From positions 85,239 to 149,238 of the forward strand of contig CAJTCE010000006.1 of assembly GCA_910574745.1 (NCBI GenBank): DNA of 64,000 bases, given 5' to 3'. This document shows, piece by piece, positions 43,898-53,307 of this stretch (its first letter is position 1; the number at the start of each line of letters is the position of its first letter). A program made the translations under genes and the position numbers. Below the pieces are notes generated by a model. It saw only the letters and a list, made by a program, of their open reading frames with translations. It did no database searches and was not told where the DNA came from. The DNA comes from Lachnospiraceae bacterium. Lineage in GTDB: Bacteria > Bacillota > Clostridia > Lachnospirales > Lachnospiraceae.

Positions 43898-45970
43898 TTA
43901 TTTTTTTGCTTTACCCTTTTTACCATTAGTTCCGGCATAATTGCTTTTCACATAGGACATACACCGGTTTAAGTAGCCTCTGTTGTCCGTCTGTTTTACA
44001 TAGTCGGTCCTTCTGGTAATAAACCCCTTTAATTTTACCATATATTCGTCAGAAGTAATATCCCCGTCCGCTACTAGCGTCAGTCCTTTTTCCCAGCTGG
44101 CAGTCAGTTTCGGATCCAGCATGGACTTAATGGAACAGTTTACCACTTCATAAATAACCTCTCCCAGACATGCAGGGGTAATGATCTGCGTTTTTTTATT
44201 CAGGTTCAGATACCCGTTTGCCACCAGCTTTTTGAGAATTTCCGCCCTGGTGGCGGATGTACCGATGCCGCTGCCCTTAATCTGCTCCCTCAAATCCTCG
44301 TCCTCTATAAGCTGGCCCGCATTTTCCATGGCCAGAATCATGGAACCGGAATTGTATCGTTTGGGAGGAGATGTTTCGCCTTCCTTAATGCTCAGTCCTG
44401 CTATGGAAATCTCGCTTCCCTTTTTTAATGCGGCAAGTTTCAGACGAAGCGCATCGTCCACCCGGGCCTCCTGCTGGCCTCCCTCGTTCTCTCCGTTTTC
44501 GTCCCCTTCCTTCTCTCCCTCTTTTTTATCAGAATCCCTGTTTTTGGAAAAGCTGTAATTTACAGCTGTTAAGTAACCGGGATTTACCATGACCTTAAAG
44601 GAGGCGAAGAAAAATTCCTTCTCCTTTTGTAAGATCAGTGATAATTTTTCATATTCGGCAGGGGGATAAAAAATGCTTAAAAATCTGCCGCAGATTAATT
44701 CGTAGACCTTTGCCGCCGTGGGATGAAGGCTGTTTAATGCCGCAAATCCCTGTCCTGTGGGTATAATGGCATAATGGTCTGTAATCAGCTTATCGTTAAC
44801 ATACTTAGTCTTTGCAATTTTCTCATAGGATTTATTGCTTAAAATCCATGCCGCACGGTCTGCCATGGGAGCATAGGAACAAAGCCCCTTAATATTCTTA
44901 TAGATTTCCTTTGCCACCGCTGTGGACAGCACTCTTGCGTCCGTTCTCGGATAGGTGGTCAGCTTTTTCTCATAAAGCTCCTGCACAATCCGCAGAGTTT
45001 CATCCGGACTGATTTTAAACAATCTGGAACAATCGTTCTGCAGTTCCGCCAGATTGTATAAGAGGGGCGGATTTTTCTTTTCTTTTTTCTTTTCCGCCTT
45101 GGAAACCGTCATTTTATCATGAGGCTGTAGCTTTTCTATGAGTTCCTTGGCAGTTTCTTCCTTTTTGAAGCCGTTTTCTTTATAGAGCAGAGGGGAATTA
45201 TAATAGTCGGAGCTCTCCACAGCCTTCCATTCCGCTTCAAAAGAACTTCCTTCCAAATCCATTCCGCCTATTACGCGGTAAAAAGGCGTTTTCTCAAAAT
45301 GCCGGATTTCCCTTTCTCTGTCAACTACCATTCCCAGCACGCAGGTCATAACCCGTCCTACGGAAACAACGGCATTTTTCTCCAATGAAAGGGCATTTTT
45401 GATATAATCGCCGTATTTTAAGGTAAGCAGCCTTGAAAAATTAATACCCATAAGGTAATCTTCTTTTGCCCGAAGATAAGCAGAAGCGCTTAAATTATCA
45501 TACTCCGACAAGTCCTTGGCTTCCTTAATTCCCCGTAGGATTTCCTCTTCCGTCTGGGAATCTATCCAAACCCTTCGTCTTTCCTTCCCCGTTACATGGG
45601 CTTCCTGCTCCACCAGTCTGTATATGTATTCTCCTTCCCTTCCCGAGTCGGTACATACATAAATCCGTTTGACGTCAGCTCTGTTTAATAATCCGTTTAC
45701 GATCTGGAACTGTTTCTTTACCCCGCCGATCACTTCGTACTTAAATTCATCTCCCGGCGGAAAAAAGGGCAAAGTCTTAAGAGACCACCTTTTCAAATTT
45801 TCATCGTATGCGTCAGGATAGCTCATGGTAACTAAATGCCCCACACACCAGGTTACAACTGCGCTTTCCGATTCCATATAGCCGTCAAAGGATTTCATCT
45901 GCTCCTTTAAGGCTTTGGCGAACTCCCTGGCAACACTGGGTTTTTCCGCAATATATAAACTCTTATCCAT
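43898..45970 (-). CDS. topB: DNA topoisomerase III
   Basis: 690 aa. The Toprim domain starts LYIAEKPSVAREFAKAL and has DSGREGEYIYRLVE; the active-site tyrosine lies in KKLTTYPRTDARVLS; the C-terminal part has GIGTSATRAEILKKL. A type IA enzyme that decatenates DNA. A charged insert with GEKEGDENGENEGG at about residue 500 is unusual but in a surface loop. No zinc fingers. ATG at 45970 follows AAAAGGAA, 20 nt after the EAL gene. Confidence 0.95.
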   Translation of the reverse strand: MDKSLYIAEKPSVAREFAKALKEQMKSFDGYMESESAVVTWCVGHLVTMSYPDAYDENLKRWSLKTLPFFPPGDEFKYEVIGGVKKQFQIVNGLLNRADVKRIYVCTDSGREGEYIYRLVEQEAHVTGKERRRVWIDSQTEEEILRGIKEAKDLSEYDNLSASAYLRAKEDYLMGINFSRLLTLKYGDYIKNALSLEKNAVVSVGRVMTCVLGMVVDREREIRHFEKTPFYRVIGGMDLEGSSFEAEWKAVESSDYYNSPLLYKENGFKKEETAKELIEKLQPHDKMTVSKAEKKKEKKNPPLLYNLAELQNDCSRLFKISPDETLRIVQELYEKKLTTYPRTDARVLSTAVAKEIYKNIKGLCSYAPMADRAAWILSNKSYEKIAKTKYVNDKLITDHYAIIPTGQGFAALNSLHPTAAKVYELICGRFLSIFYPPAEYEKLSLILQKEKEFFFASFKVMVNPGYLTAVNYSFSKNRDSDKKEGEKEGDENGENEGGQQEARVDDALRLKLAALKKGSEISIAGLSIKEGETSPPKRYNSGSMILAMENAGQLIEDEDLREQIKGSGIGTSATRAEILKKLVANGYLNLNKKTQIITPACLGEVIYEVVNCSIKSMLDPKLTASWEKGLTLVADGDITSDEYMVKLKGFITRRTDYVKQTDNRGYLNRCMSYVKSNYAGTNGKKGKAKK

Positions 45971-45990
45971 GTATATTCCTTTTGACTAAA

Positions 45991-47718
45991 TTAAACGCTT
46001 GCGCTGTTTTGTCTTAATAAGCCCACAATCTCATCTGCAGGCATGGGTTTTCCCAGTAAAAATCCCTGAATATTATCACATTCGATTTTCTTCAGATATT
46101 CATACTGTTCCTCTGTTTCCACACCTTCGGCAACCGTTTCAAAGCCCAGCTTTTTAACCATGGAAATAATGGATTCCGTAATTACCTGGGTGCACTCGTC
46201 CTGAATGACCGTATCAATAAAGGATTTATCAATTTTGAGCGTATCGATGGGAAGACCTTTCAAATAAGACAAGGAAGAATAACCCGTTCCAAAATCGTCC
46301 AGGGAAATTTTAATTCCGTATTCCTTTAACATGCGGAGTTTTGCAACGACCTGGTCAAAATCATCAATTAAAACACTTTCTGTAATTTCCAACTCAATAT
46401 CTTTGGGATTCACTCTGTATTTTTCCAGAATTTCCAATAGATTGCTGACAAAATCGGGTCTTTTATACTGTATGGAGGAAATATTTAAGGATAGCACCAT
46501 ATCGCAATTATAGTTTTCTCTCCATGCGGCATATTTGCGTATGCCCTCCTCCAATACCCATGTGCCTATGGGAACAATCATCCCGCTTTTTTCTGCAATG
46601 GGAATAAACACGCCGGGACTGATCATTTTTCCCGAATCATCCTGCCAGCGGATTAACGCTTCTACACCGCGCAGCTTCTGGGATTTGGAATCATACTGAG
46701 GCTGGTAATATAATAAAAACCGGTTCATATTAACGGCCTCTTTTAATTTGTTTTCAATATTAATATTGTCGATAAAATCCTGGAAAATCGGTGTTTCAAA
46801 ATATCTTATGCTGTTAGGACCGTGTTCCTTGGCACGGAACATTACGATTTCCGAACAGTTAATCAGCTCCAGACTGTTCCCTGCCGACTCCGGAAATTCG
46901 GCAACTCCCGCACATACGGAAATGGATACCTCATGTCCGCCCATCAGATAGAAGGGCTCATTTACCCTTTGTACAATTTTATCAAAAAGTTTTTCGATAC
47001 TGTGACTTCCTACCGGATTTTTTACCGCCATATAATAGGTATCGTCCGTTACATGGGCAATAATGGTCCGATCATCCATAAACTCTTTTAAAAACAAACC
47101 AAAGGTCTGAATCAGTTCATCTCCCGCAACCAGACCCAGTCCGTCATTTATTTTTTTGAAGTTATCGATATCCACACACATAACGGCAACAATTTCCCCG
47201 TTATCCTGAGCGTCTCTGATCCACTCGCTCAATACACGTACAAAGTAGTTCCTGTTATATAGCCCGGTCAGCACATCATAATATGCCATATATCGTAATT
47301 CTTCATTTTGCTTTTTAAACTTGGTAATATCTCTGATACGCAGTACCTTTTCAGCGGGTACGCCATTCTCATATTGAACCGTACATTCAAATTCCAACCA
47401 TTTTCCCAGCGAAGGAACATAACATTCCATTCCTTTGTTCTTTTCGCCGGACTTTTCCAGAAAAAGTATCTCTCTTAATTCACTTTTATCCTTATCCTCT
47501 ACCAAATCCAGCAGCTTTCCCATATCTTGCGGCGTATCTGCCTGAAAATCAAAAAAGCCTTTCCATTTTCCCAATGCATCAATCTTATTCTTTTGGAAAT
47601 CAATATAAAGAAATGCATTCTGGGAAGTTGAACAAACCAACTGATACATTTTCTCCTTATTGTTCAATTGCTGATTTAATGCACGAACCATGTCAAGTTG
47701 AAATTGTAAACCGTCCAT
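45991..47718 (-). CDS. PAS-GGDEF-EAL protein, likely c-di-GMP phosphodiesterase
   Basis: 575 aa without membrane helices. Residues 1-130 look like a PAS sensor; about 145-300 is a GGDEF domain; about 315-565 is EAL. The GGDEF active-site loop is replaced by HVTDDTYY (about residue 230), so cyclase activity is unlikely. The EAL domain keeps VEALIRWQD, LEITESVLIDD and ISLDDFGTGYSSLSYL, so it should cleave c-di-GMP; the dead GGDEF may sense GTP. ATG at 47718 follows GGAAGG. It sits between asd and topB on the same strand. Confidence 0.93.
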   Translation of the reverse strand: MDGLQFQLDMVRALNQQLNNKEKMYQLVCSTSQNAFLYIDFQKNKIDALGKWKGFFDFQADTPQDMGKLLDLVEDKDKSELREILFLEKSGEKNKGMECYVPSLGKWLEFECTVQYENGVPAEKVLRIRDITKFKKQNEELRYMAYYDVLTGLYNRNYFVRVLSEWIRDAQDNGEIVAVMCVDIDNFKKINDGLGLVAGDELIQTFGLFLKEFMDDRTIIAHVTDDTYYMAVKNPVGSHSIEKLFDKIVQRVNEPFYLMGGHEVSISVCAGVAEFPESAGNSLELINCSEIVMFRAKEHGPNSIRYFETPIFQDFIDNINIENKLKEAVNMNRFLLYYQPQYDSKSQKLRGVEALIRWQDDSGKMISPGVFIPIAEKSGMIVPIGTWVLEEGIRKYAAWRENYNCDMVLSLNISSIQYKRPDFVSNLLEILEKYRVNPKDIELEITESVLIDDFDQVVAKLRMLKEYGIKISLDDFGTGYSSLSYLKGLPIDTLKIDKSFIDTVIQDECTQVITESIISMVKKLGFETVAEGVETEEQYEYLKKIECDNIQGFLLGKPMPADEIVGLLRQNSASV

Positions 47719-47777
47719 TGTTCAACCTTCCCTTTCCTGCTTAACCCCCTCCACTGCTTACAGTGTGAGAAAGATCA

Positions 47778-48863
47778 TTATTTTTTAGAAATGAATCCCT
47801 GTGCCTTTAATAATTCCGCACACAAAACGGCACCGCCTGCAGCGCCTCTTACGGTATTATGGGATAATCCTACGAACTTATAATCATAAATGGTATCTTC
47901 CCTTAATCGTCCGATAGAAATTCCCATTCCCTTTTCATAATCCACATCAGCCTTTACCTGTGGTCTGTTGTCCTCTTCCATATACCGGATAAACTGCTTG
48001 GGTGCGGAAGGCAGTTCTAATTCCTGGGGAATGCCTTTGAAAGCTGTCAGCTTTTCAATCAGCTGTTCTTTAGAAGGTTTCTTTCTGAATTTCACAAATA
48101 CGGCAGCCGTATGTCCGTTCAATACGGGAACCCGGATACACTGGCAGGAAATCTTAGGCTCCGATGCGGGAACAATCTCTCCGTTTTCCACTTTACCGTA
48201 AATTCTCAAAGGCTCTTTTTCGCTCTTTTCCTCTTCGCCGCCGATATAAGGGATAATATTTTCCACCATCTCCGGCCAATCCTTAAATGTCTTTCCTGCA
48301 CCGGAAATCGCCTGATAAGTAGTTGCAATGACTTCATAAGGCTCAAACTCACGCCATGCATAAAGAACCGGCGCATAGCTTTGGATCGAACAATTAGGCT
48401 TTACTGCCACGAATCCTTTTGTAGTGCCTAAACGTTTCTTTTGTGCCTCAATAACCTCTGTATGTCCGGGATTGATTTCCGGAATGATCATGGGTACATC
48501 CGGAGTCCATCTATGGGCGGAGTTGTTGGAAACAACAGGTGTTTCCGTCTTTGCATAGGCATCCTCGATTGCCCTGATTTCTTCTTTTGTCATGTCAACG
48601 GCGGAAAAAACAAAATCAACTTCTGCAGCAACCTTTTCCACTTCATTAACATTTTTAACGATTATATTTTTAACTGTCTCCGGCATGGGGGTATCCATTT
48701 TCCATCTGCCGCCTACAGCCTCTTCATAGGTCTTTCCCTCAGATCTGGGACTAGCCGCAATGGTAGTTACCTCAAACCATGGATGGTTCTCCAACAAAGA
48801 AATAAATCTCTGTCCTACCATACCCGTTCCGCCTAAAATGCCGACTTTTAATTTCTCACTCAT
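47778..48863 (-). CDS. asd: Aspartate-semialdehyde dehydrogenase
   Basis: 361 aa, the archaeal/fungal-type enzyme. The NADP loop is GILGGTGMVGQRF, the active-site Cys is in AVKPNCSIQSYAP, and YQAISGAGKTF and GHTAAVFVKF follow. It makes aspartate semialdehyde for lysine, threonine, methionine and diaminopimelate. ATG at 48863 follows GAGGAG. It lies 87 nt after argH. Confidence 0.96.
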   Translation of the reverse strand: MSEKLKVGILGGTGMVGQRFISLLENHPWFEVTTIAASPRSEGKTYEEAVGGRWKMDTPMPETVKNIIVKNVNEVEKVAAEVDFVFSAVDMTKEEIRAIEDAYAKTETPVVSNNSAHRWTPDVPMIIPEINPGHTEVIEAQKKRLGTTKGFVAVKPNCSIQSYAPVLYAWREFEPYEVIATTYQAISGAGKTFKDWPEMVENIIPYIGGEEEKSEKEPLRIYGKVENGEIVPASEPKISCQCIRVPVLNGHTAAVFVKFRKKPSKEQLIEKLTAFKGIPQELELPSAPKQFIRYMEEDNRPQVKADVDYEKGMGISIGRLREDTIYDYKFVGLSHNTVRGAAGGAVLCAELLKAQGFISKK

Positions 48864-48949
48864 TTTTCATTCTCCTCACTCGTTTTGTAACTATTTATAT
48901 GAGCCGATAACCTACTGCCTGCTGCAGAAGAATACCGGCTTATAGCCTT

Positions 48950-50353
48950 TTAATAAATCAAATCTCTGTCCTTCCAGTCGCTTTGAAGGTATTCCTTCTC
49001 CATGGCAATGACCTTTTCCATGGCGCTCTTTCCCGGCGCTCCCATGGTAAGCCTCTTTTCCACGCAGGTTTTTAAGCTGACGGCATCATAAATATCTGGC
49101 TCAAAAACTTCACTGATTTCCTTGAACTCTTCCATGGATAGATCCAGAATCCCTTTATTCTTTTCGATGCAAGTCAGCACAAGCTTACCAACGATACCGT
49201 GCGCGTCCCTGAAAGGCACTCCGTGGTTTACCAGATAATCCGCCGCATCGGTGGCATTGGTAAATCCGTTTATAGCGCTGCTCTCCATAACATCCTTCCT
49301 AAATTTCATGGTGGCAATCATACCGTTAAACAATGCAAGGCATCCCTTTACCGTATCAATAGCGTCAAAGGTCAGTTCCTTGTCCTCCTGCATATCCTTA
49401 TTGTATGCAAGGGGAATCCCTTTTAAAACAGTAAGCATGGACATGAGCGCACCGTAGACCCGCCCCGTTTTTCCTCTGACTAACTCTGCAATATCAGGAT
49501 TTTTCTTTTGGGGCATAATGCTGCTTCCCGTGGAATAGGCATCATCAATTTCCACAAAACGATACTCGTTGGAATTCCAGATAATGATTTCCTCGCAAAA
49601 CCGGCTTAAATGCATCATAACGGTGGACATGGCGCTTAACAGCTCTACGAGATAGTCCCTGTCAGCCACGGAATCCATACTGTTTAAGGTAGGGCCTTCA
49701 AAGCCCAGAAGAGACGCCGTATATATCCGGTCAAGGGGATAGGTTGTACCCGCAAGGGCGCCGGAACCTAAAGGACAATAATTCATCCTGCGGTAAATAT
49801 CCCGCATGCGCAGCCTGTCCCGTTTAAACATCTCAAAGTATGCTCCCATATGATGGGCTAATGTAACCGGCTGGGCTTTTTGTAAATGGGTAAAGCCCGG
49901 CATATAGGTCTCCGTGTTTTCTTCCATAACCCAAAGAAGCGTTGTAAGCAGTTCCTTTAACAGCTCGTCCATATTGATAATTTCGCTTCGGATATACAGC
50001 TTCATATCCAGTGCAACCTGATCGTTACGGCTGCGTCCCGTATGAAGTTTTTTGCCTGTATCGCCGATTCTGTCAATCAGATTCGCCTCTACAAAGCTAT
50101 GGATATCTTCATATTCTTCCGTAATCTCAAGCTTACCATTTTCCACATCCTCACGGATGCCGGTCAGTCCTTTTACAATGGCATCTTTTTCTTCTGTTTT
50201 CAATATACCTTGTTTGTGGAGCATGACCACATGTGCAATGCTGCCTTCGATATCCTGTCCTAAGAATTTGCTGTCAAAAGAAATGGACGCATTAAAGCGG
50301 TAAACAAGCTCATCCGTATCTTTTGTAAAACGTCCTCCCCATAGCTGTGCCAT
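48950..50353 (-). CDS. argH: Argininosuccinate lyase
   Basis: 467 aa. It starts [16 protein letters not shown] and has the fumarase-superfamily signature [17 protein letters not shown] and the [12 protein letters not shown] motif. It makes arginine and fumarate. ATG at 50353 is 9 nt after GGAGG; the frame begins 9 nt earlier at an ATG with no space for a site. No argG is adjacent. Confidence 0.97.
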   Translation of the reverse strand: MAQLWGGRFTKDTDELVYRFNASISFDSKFLGQDIEGSIAHVVMLHKQGILKTEEKDAIVKGLTGIREDVENGKLEITEEYEDIHSFVEANLIDRIGDTGKKLHTGRSRNDQVALDMKLYIRSEIINMDELLKELLTTLLWVMEENTETYMPGFTHLQKAQPVTLAHHMGAYFEMFKRDRLRMRDIYRRMNYCPLGSGALAGTTYPLDRIYTASLLGFEGPTLNSMDSVADRDYLVELLSAMSTVMMHLSRFCEEIIIWNSNEYRFVEIDDAYSTGSSIMPQKKNPDIAELVRGKTGRVYGALMSMLTVLKGIPLAYNKDMQEDKELTFDAIDTVKGCLALFNGMIATMKFRKDVMESSAINGFTNATDAADYLVNHGVPFRDAHGIVGKLVLTCIEKNKGILDLSMEEFKEISEVFEPDIYDAVSLKTCVEKRLTMGAPGKSAMEKVIAMEKEYLQSDWKDRDLIY

Positions 50354-50392
50354 GATTTTCATCCTCCAGATTTAAAGTTAAAACTAACCTTG

Positions 50393-50421
50393 ATAATATC
50401 ATACCGACTTTGTTTTTTCAA
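50393..50421 (-). promoter_or_regulatory. Probable sigma-A promoter of argH
   Basis: Minus-strand TTGAAA (50416-50421) and TATTAT (50393-50398), spacer 17 nt. It lies in the 141-nt space between argH and the divergent ABC ATPase. Confidence 0.55.
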
Positions 50422-50494
50422 GAAATACAGTACAAAAACCCCTCACAAAGTCTCTTTTTCTACATACATTAGTAAAAAAGAGGTCAAATAATTC

Positions 50495-51256
50495 ATGGAA
50501 CCCTATATTTCATTACAAGGCGTTTCCTTTTCCTATCATCGTCCTGATGGAGAAATCGAAGCGCTTTCCGATATTTCCTTTACCGTTTCAAAGGGCGAAT
50601 TCGTTTCCCTGGTAGGTCCCAGCGGATGCGGCAAATCCACCATTTTGTCCATTCTGGCGGGACTTAATGCGGCCGAAGCGGGCACTATTACCATAAACGG
50701 GGATGTTTCCTTCGGCTATATGTTTCAGCAGGATTTACTACTTCCGTATAACACTATCTGGAAAAATATATCCTTAGGCCCTGCCATTCATAAATCATTG
50801 AATTCCGAAACAAAAAAAAGGCTTGAGGAATTATTATATAAATACGGTTTATCCCAGTTTAAGGATAAATTCCCCGGTCAGTTGTCCGGCGGTATGCGTC
50901 AGCGCGCCGCACTGATCCGCACCCTGGCATTAAATCCCGATACCCTTCTTTTAGATGAACCCTTCAGCGCCCTGGACTACCAGACCAGACTTTTAGTTGC
51001 CGACGACATCGGCAAAATCATAAGACAGGAAAACAAAACCGCCATCTTAGTTACACACGACCTTTCTGAAGCAATCAGCCTTTCCGACAAAATCATCGTA
51101 TTGTCCGGCAGGCCGTCCAGAGTTGTAAAAATCATGGATATCAATATTCCCTGTAAAGAAAAAGGTTCTCTTGCTGTCAGGAAACATCCTGCATTTGGGG
51201 AGTATTTTCAAATATTATGGAAGGAGATGAATCCCCCTGATGAGCGAACAGCATAA
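50495..51256 (+). CDS. ABC transporter ATP-binding protein (SsuB/TauB/NrtD type)
   Basis: 253 aa. Walker A is GPSGCGKST, the signature LSGGMRQRAAL, Walker B LLLDEPFSALD, and the switch His in LVTHDLSEAI. The sequence fits importers for nitrate, sulfonate, taurine or thiamine precursors. It overlaps the permease by 17 nt. No binding-protein gene lies on either side, so the receptor must be encoded elsewhere. ATG at 50495 is weakly served by AGAGG at long spacing. Confidence 0.93.
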   Translation: MEPYISLQGVSFSYHRPDGEIEALSDISFTVSKGEFVSLVGPSGCGKSTILSILAGLNAAEAGTITINGDVSFGYMFQQDLLLPYNTIWKNISLGPAIHKSLNSETKKRLEELLYKYGLSQFKDKFPGQLSGGMRQRAALIRTLALNPDTLLLDEPFSALDYQTRLLVADDIGKIIRQENKTAILVTHDLSEAISLSDKIIVLSGRPSRVVKIMDINIPCKEKGSLAVRKHPAFGEYFQILWKEMNPPDERTA

Positions 51257-52028
51257 AGAATATTTAATTTCACTCAAAAAATATCACCGCAAAATCAAAT
51301 TTTTCCGTTTTCTGGTCTTTGCCATTTTTCTTATTTTGTGGGAAACAGCCGCCAATTTGAACTGGATTGACGCTTTCTTTTTCAGTTCCCCCTCCCGCAT
51401 TGTCGGCAGTGTTTTTTCCATGGGAAAAACAGGGGAACTTTTTACACATATCGGATATACCCTTGCGGAAACTGTGTTGAGCTTCTTTTTTGTTATGCTT
51501 TTGAGTGTAGTATGCGCGTCCCTCTTATGGTTTTCAAAGTCCATGGCAGCCATATTTGAACCGACCCTTGTCATTTTAAACAGCCTGCCCAAATCCGCAC
51601 TGGCGCCTTTATTCATTGTATGGCTTGGAACCGGCATGAAAACCATTATTGTAGCCGGAATTTCCGTGGCGATCTTCGGCTCGATCATCAGCTTATATAC
51701 ACAATTTCATCAGACAAATCCCGAAATGGAAAAACTGATTTTAACACTTGGGGGAAACAAGTGGGACATATATAGAAGGATCGTCATTCCTTTTTCCATA
51801 CCGACATTGATCAATTCCATGAAGGTCAATATCGGACTTTCCCTGGTAGGAGTTGTAATCGGGGAATTTCTTGCCGCAAGACGGGGACTGGGTTATCTGA
51901 TCATTTATGGAACCCAGGTATTTAAGCTGGATATGGTCATCTCGTCTATTATTATTTTGTGTATCATAGCATACGGTCTATACTTTGGTATCCAGAAGCT
52001 TGAGAAATGCGTGAATATGGATGTGTAG
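51240..52028 (+). CDS. ABC transporter permease (SsuC/TauC type)
   Basis: 262 aa with six membrane helices and an EAA-like loop (ILTLGGNKWDIYRRIVIPFS). It pairs with the upstream ATPase. ATG at 51240 overlaps that gene. A bidirectional terminator follows. The substrate is unknown because the binding protein is missing. Confidence 0.92.
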   Translation: MSEQHKEYLISLKKYHRKIKFFRFLVFAIFLILWETAANLNWIDAFFFSSPSRIVGSVFSMGKTGELFTHIGYTLAETVLSFFFVMLLSVVCASLLWFSKSMAAIFEPTLVILNSLPKSALAPLFIVWLGTGMKTIIVAGISVAIFGSIISLYTQFHQTNPEMEKLILTLGGNKWDIYRRIVIPFSIPTLINSMKVNIGLSLVGVVIGEFLAARRGLGYLIIYGTQVFKLDMVISSIIILCIIAYGLYFGIQKLEKCVNMDV

Positions 52029-52047
52029 AAAAGCCAAAATGAAACAT

Positions 52048-52116
52048 AAAAAAGCTTCTGCCTATTTACAGTCCCGCAAAAACCCGGCAGGGCTGTAAAT
52101 AGCCAAAGCTTTCTTT
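52048..52116. terminator. Bidirectional terminator between convergent operons
   Basis: CTATTTACAG and CTGTAAATAG arms, extended outward by AAAAAGCTT and AAGCTTT, with a 21-nt loop. It is followed by TTTTT on the plus strand and has A-rich flank giving Ts on the minus strand. It serves the permease gene and the MalY-like gene. Confidence 0.85.
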
Positions 52117-53307
52117 TTATTGCCTTTTTTCCTTTACCGCTTTTTCCAGCCGTGTCAACGCCCGTTTAAGGGTCTCTTTGGGACACGCTGCATTGATTCT
52201 CTGGAAGCCTTTTCCCTCATCGCCGAAAATGCTGCCGCCATCCAGCCACAAGCCGGCTTTATGAATCATGAAATCATCCAATTCACTATCCGCCAGCTTA
52301 AGCGCCCTAAAATCCAGCCACGCCAGATAGGTGCCTTCCGGCATGATCATTTTTACTTCCGGAAGCCTTGTTTCCAAAAACTCCCTGATATAGGCAAGAT
52401 TCTCCTTAATGTAGGCGAGCATTGCCTCATACCATTCCCCTCCCTTTTCATAAGCAGCCTGACAAGCTATCAGCCCCGCCGCATTAATCTGGCTGTAACC
52501 GGATGCGTCAATCTGCTTTTTAAATTTCCTTTTCAATTGAGAATTTGCAATGAAAATATTGGATACCTGAAGTCCCGCAATATTAAAAGTCTTGCTGGGA
52601 GATGTGCAGGTAATGGTAAAATCCAGATACTCTTTTTTTATATCTGCAAATACCTGATGCTTTCCTTCATAAACAAAGTCCTCATGAATTTCATCGCTGA
52701 CTACGATCACATCATATTTCCGGCAAATCTCCCCCAGCCGCTCCAGCTCTTCTTTCGTCCAGACCCTTCCTACAGGATTGTGGGGATTGCATAAAAACAG
52801 CAATTTTACTTTCTCTTTCACAATTTTCTCTTCCAAATCCGCAAGATTCATTTCATATTTTCCGTTTTTATTCTGCACCAGACTGTTATTGACAACTTTT
52901 CTGTCATTATCCTTTATAACTTCGCTGAAAGGATAGTAAACCGGCTGCTGGATCATAACGCCGTCTCCCTCCTTCGTAAAAGCCTTAATTGCCATTGCGA
53001 GGGCAAATACCACCCCGGGGGTTTTAACCAGCCATTTCTCATAAACCTTCCACCCGTGCCGCTCCTCCATCCATGCCGAAAGCGCGGCAAAATAATCTCC
53101 CTTTGCCTCGCTGTAGCCATATATTCCGTGCTCTGCCTGGCTATGGAGCGCCTCCTGAATATAGGAGGAAACCCTAAAATCCATATCTGCCACCCAAAGG
53201 GGAAGAATGTCTTCCGGCATTCCCCTTGCAGCCGCAAAATCATACTTCAGGCAATTTGTATTCCTTCTGTCGATTACCGCATCAAAATCCAGATTTTTCT
53301 CAGCCAT
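52117..53307 (-). CDS. MalY/PatB-type PLP C-S lyase (cystathionine beta-lyase-like)
   Basis: 396 aa. A fold-type I aminotransferase-like enzyme: LPLWVADMDFRVSSYIQEAL is typical of MalY/PatB, VFALAMAIKAFT and CNPHNPVGRVW follow, and the PLP lysine is in CTSPSKTFNIAGL. It most likely cleaves cystathionine or cysteine to homocysteine/pyruvate and ammonia or sulfide. ATG at 53307 follows GAGGAG and overlaps the preceding gene by 8 nt. It ends the sulfur operon. Confidence 0.9.
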   Translation of the reverse strand: MAEKNLDFDAVIDRRNTNCLKYDFAAARGMPEDILPLWVADMDFRVSSYIQEALHSQAEHGIYGYSEAKGDYFAALSAWMEERHGWKVYEKWLVKTPGVVFALAMAIKAFTKEGDGVMIQQPVYYPFSEVIKDNDRKVVNNSLVQNKNGKYEMNLADLEEKIVKEKVKLLFLCNPHNPVGRVWTKEELERLGEICRKYDVIVVSDEIHEDFVYEGKHQVFADIKKEYLDFTITCTSPSKTFNIAGLQVSNIFIANSQLKRKFKKQIDASGYSQINAAGLIACQAAYEKGGEWYEAMLAYIKENLAYIREFLETRLPEVKMIMPEGTYLAWLDFRALKLADSELDDFMIHKAGLWLDGGSIFGDEGKGFQRINAACPKETLKRALTRLEKAVKEKRQ

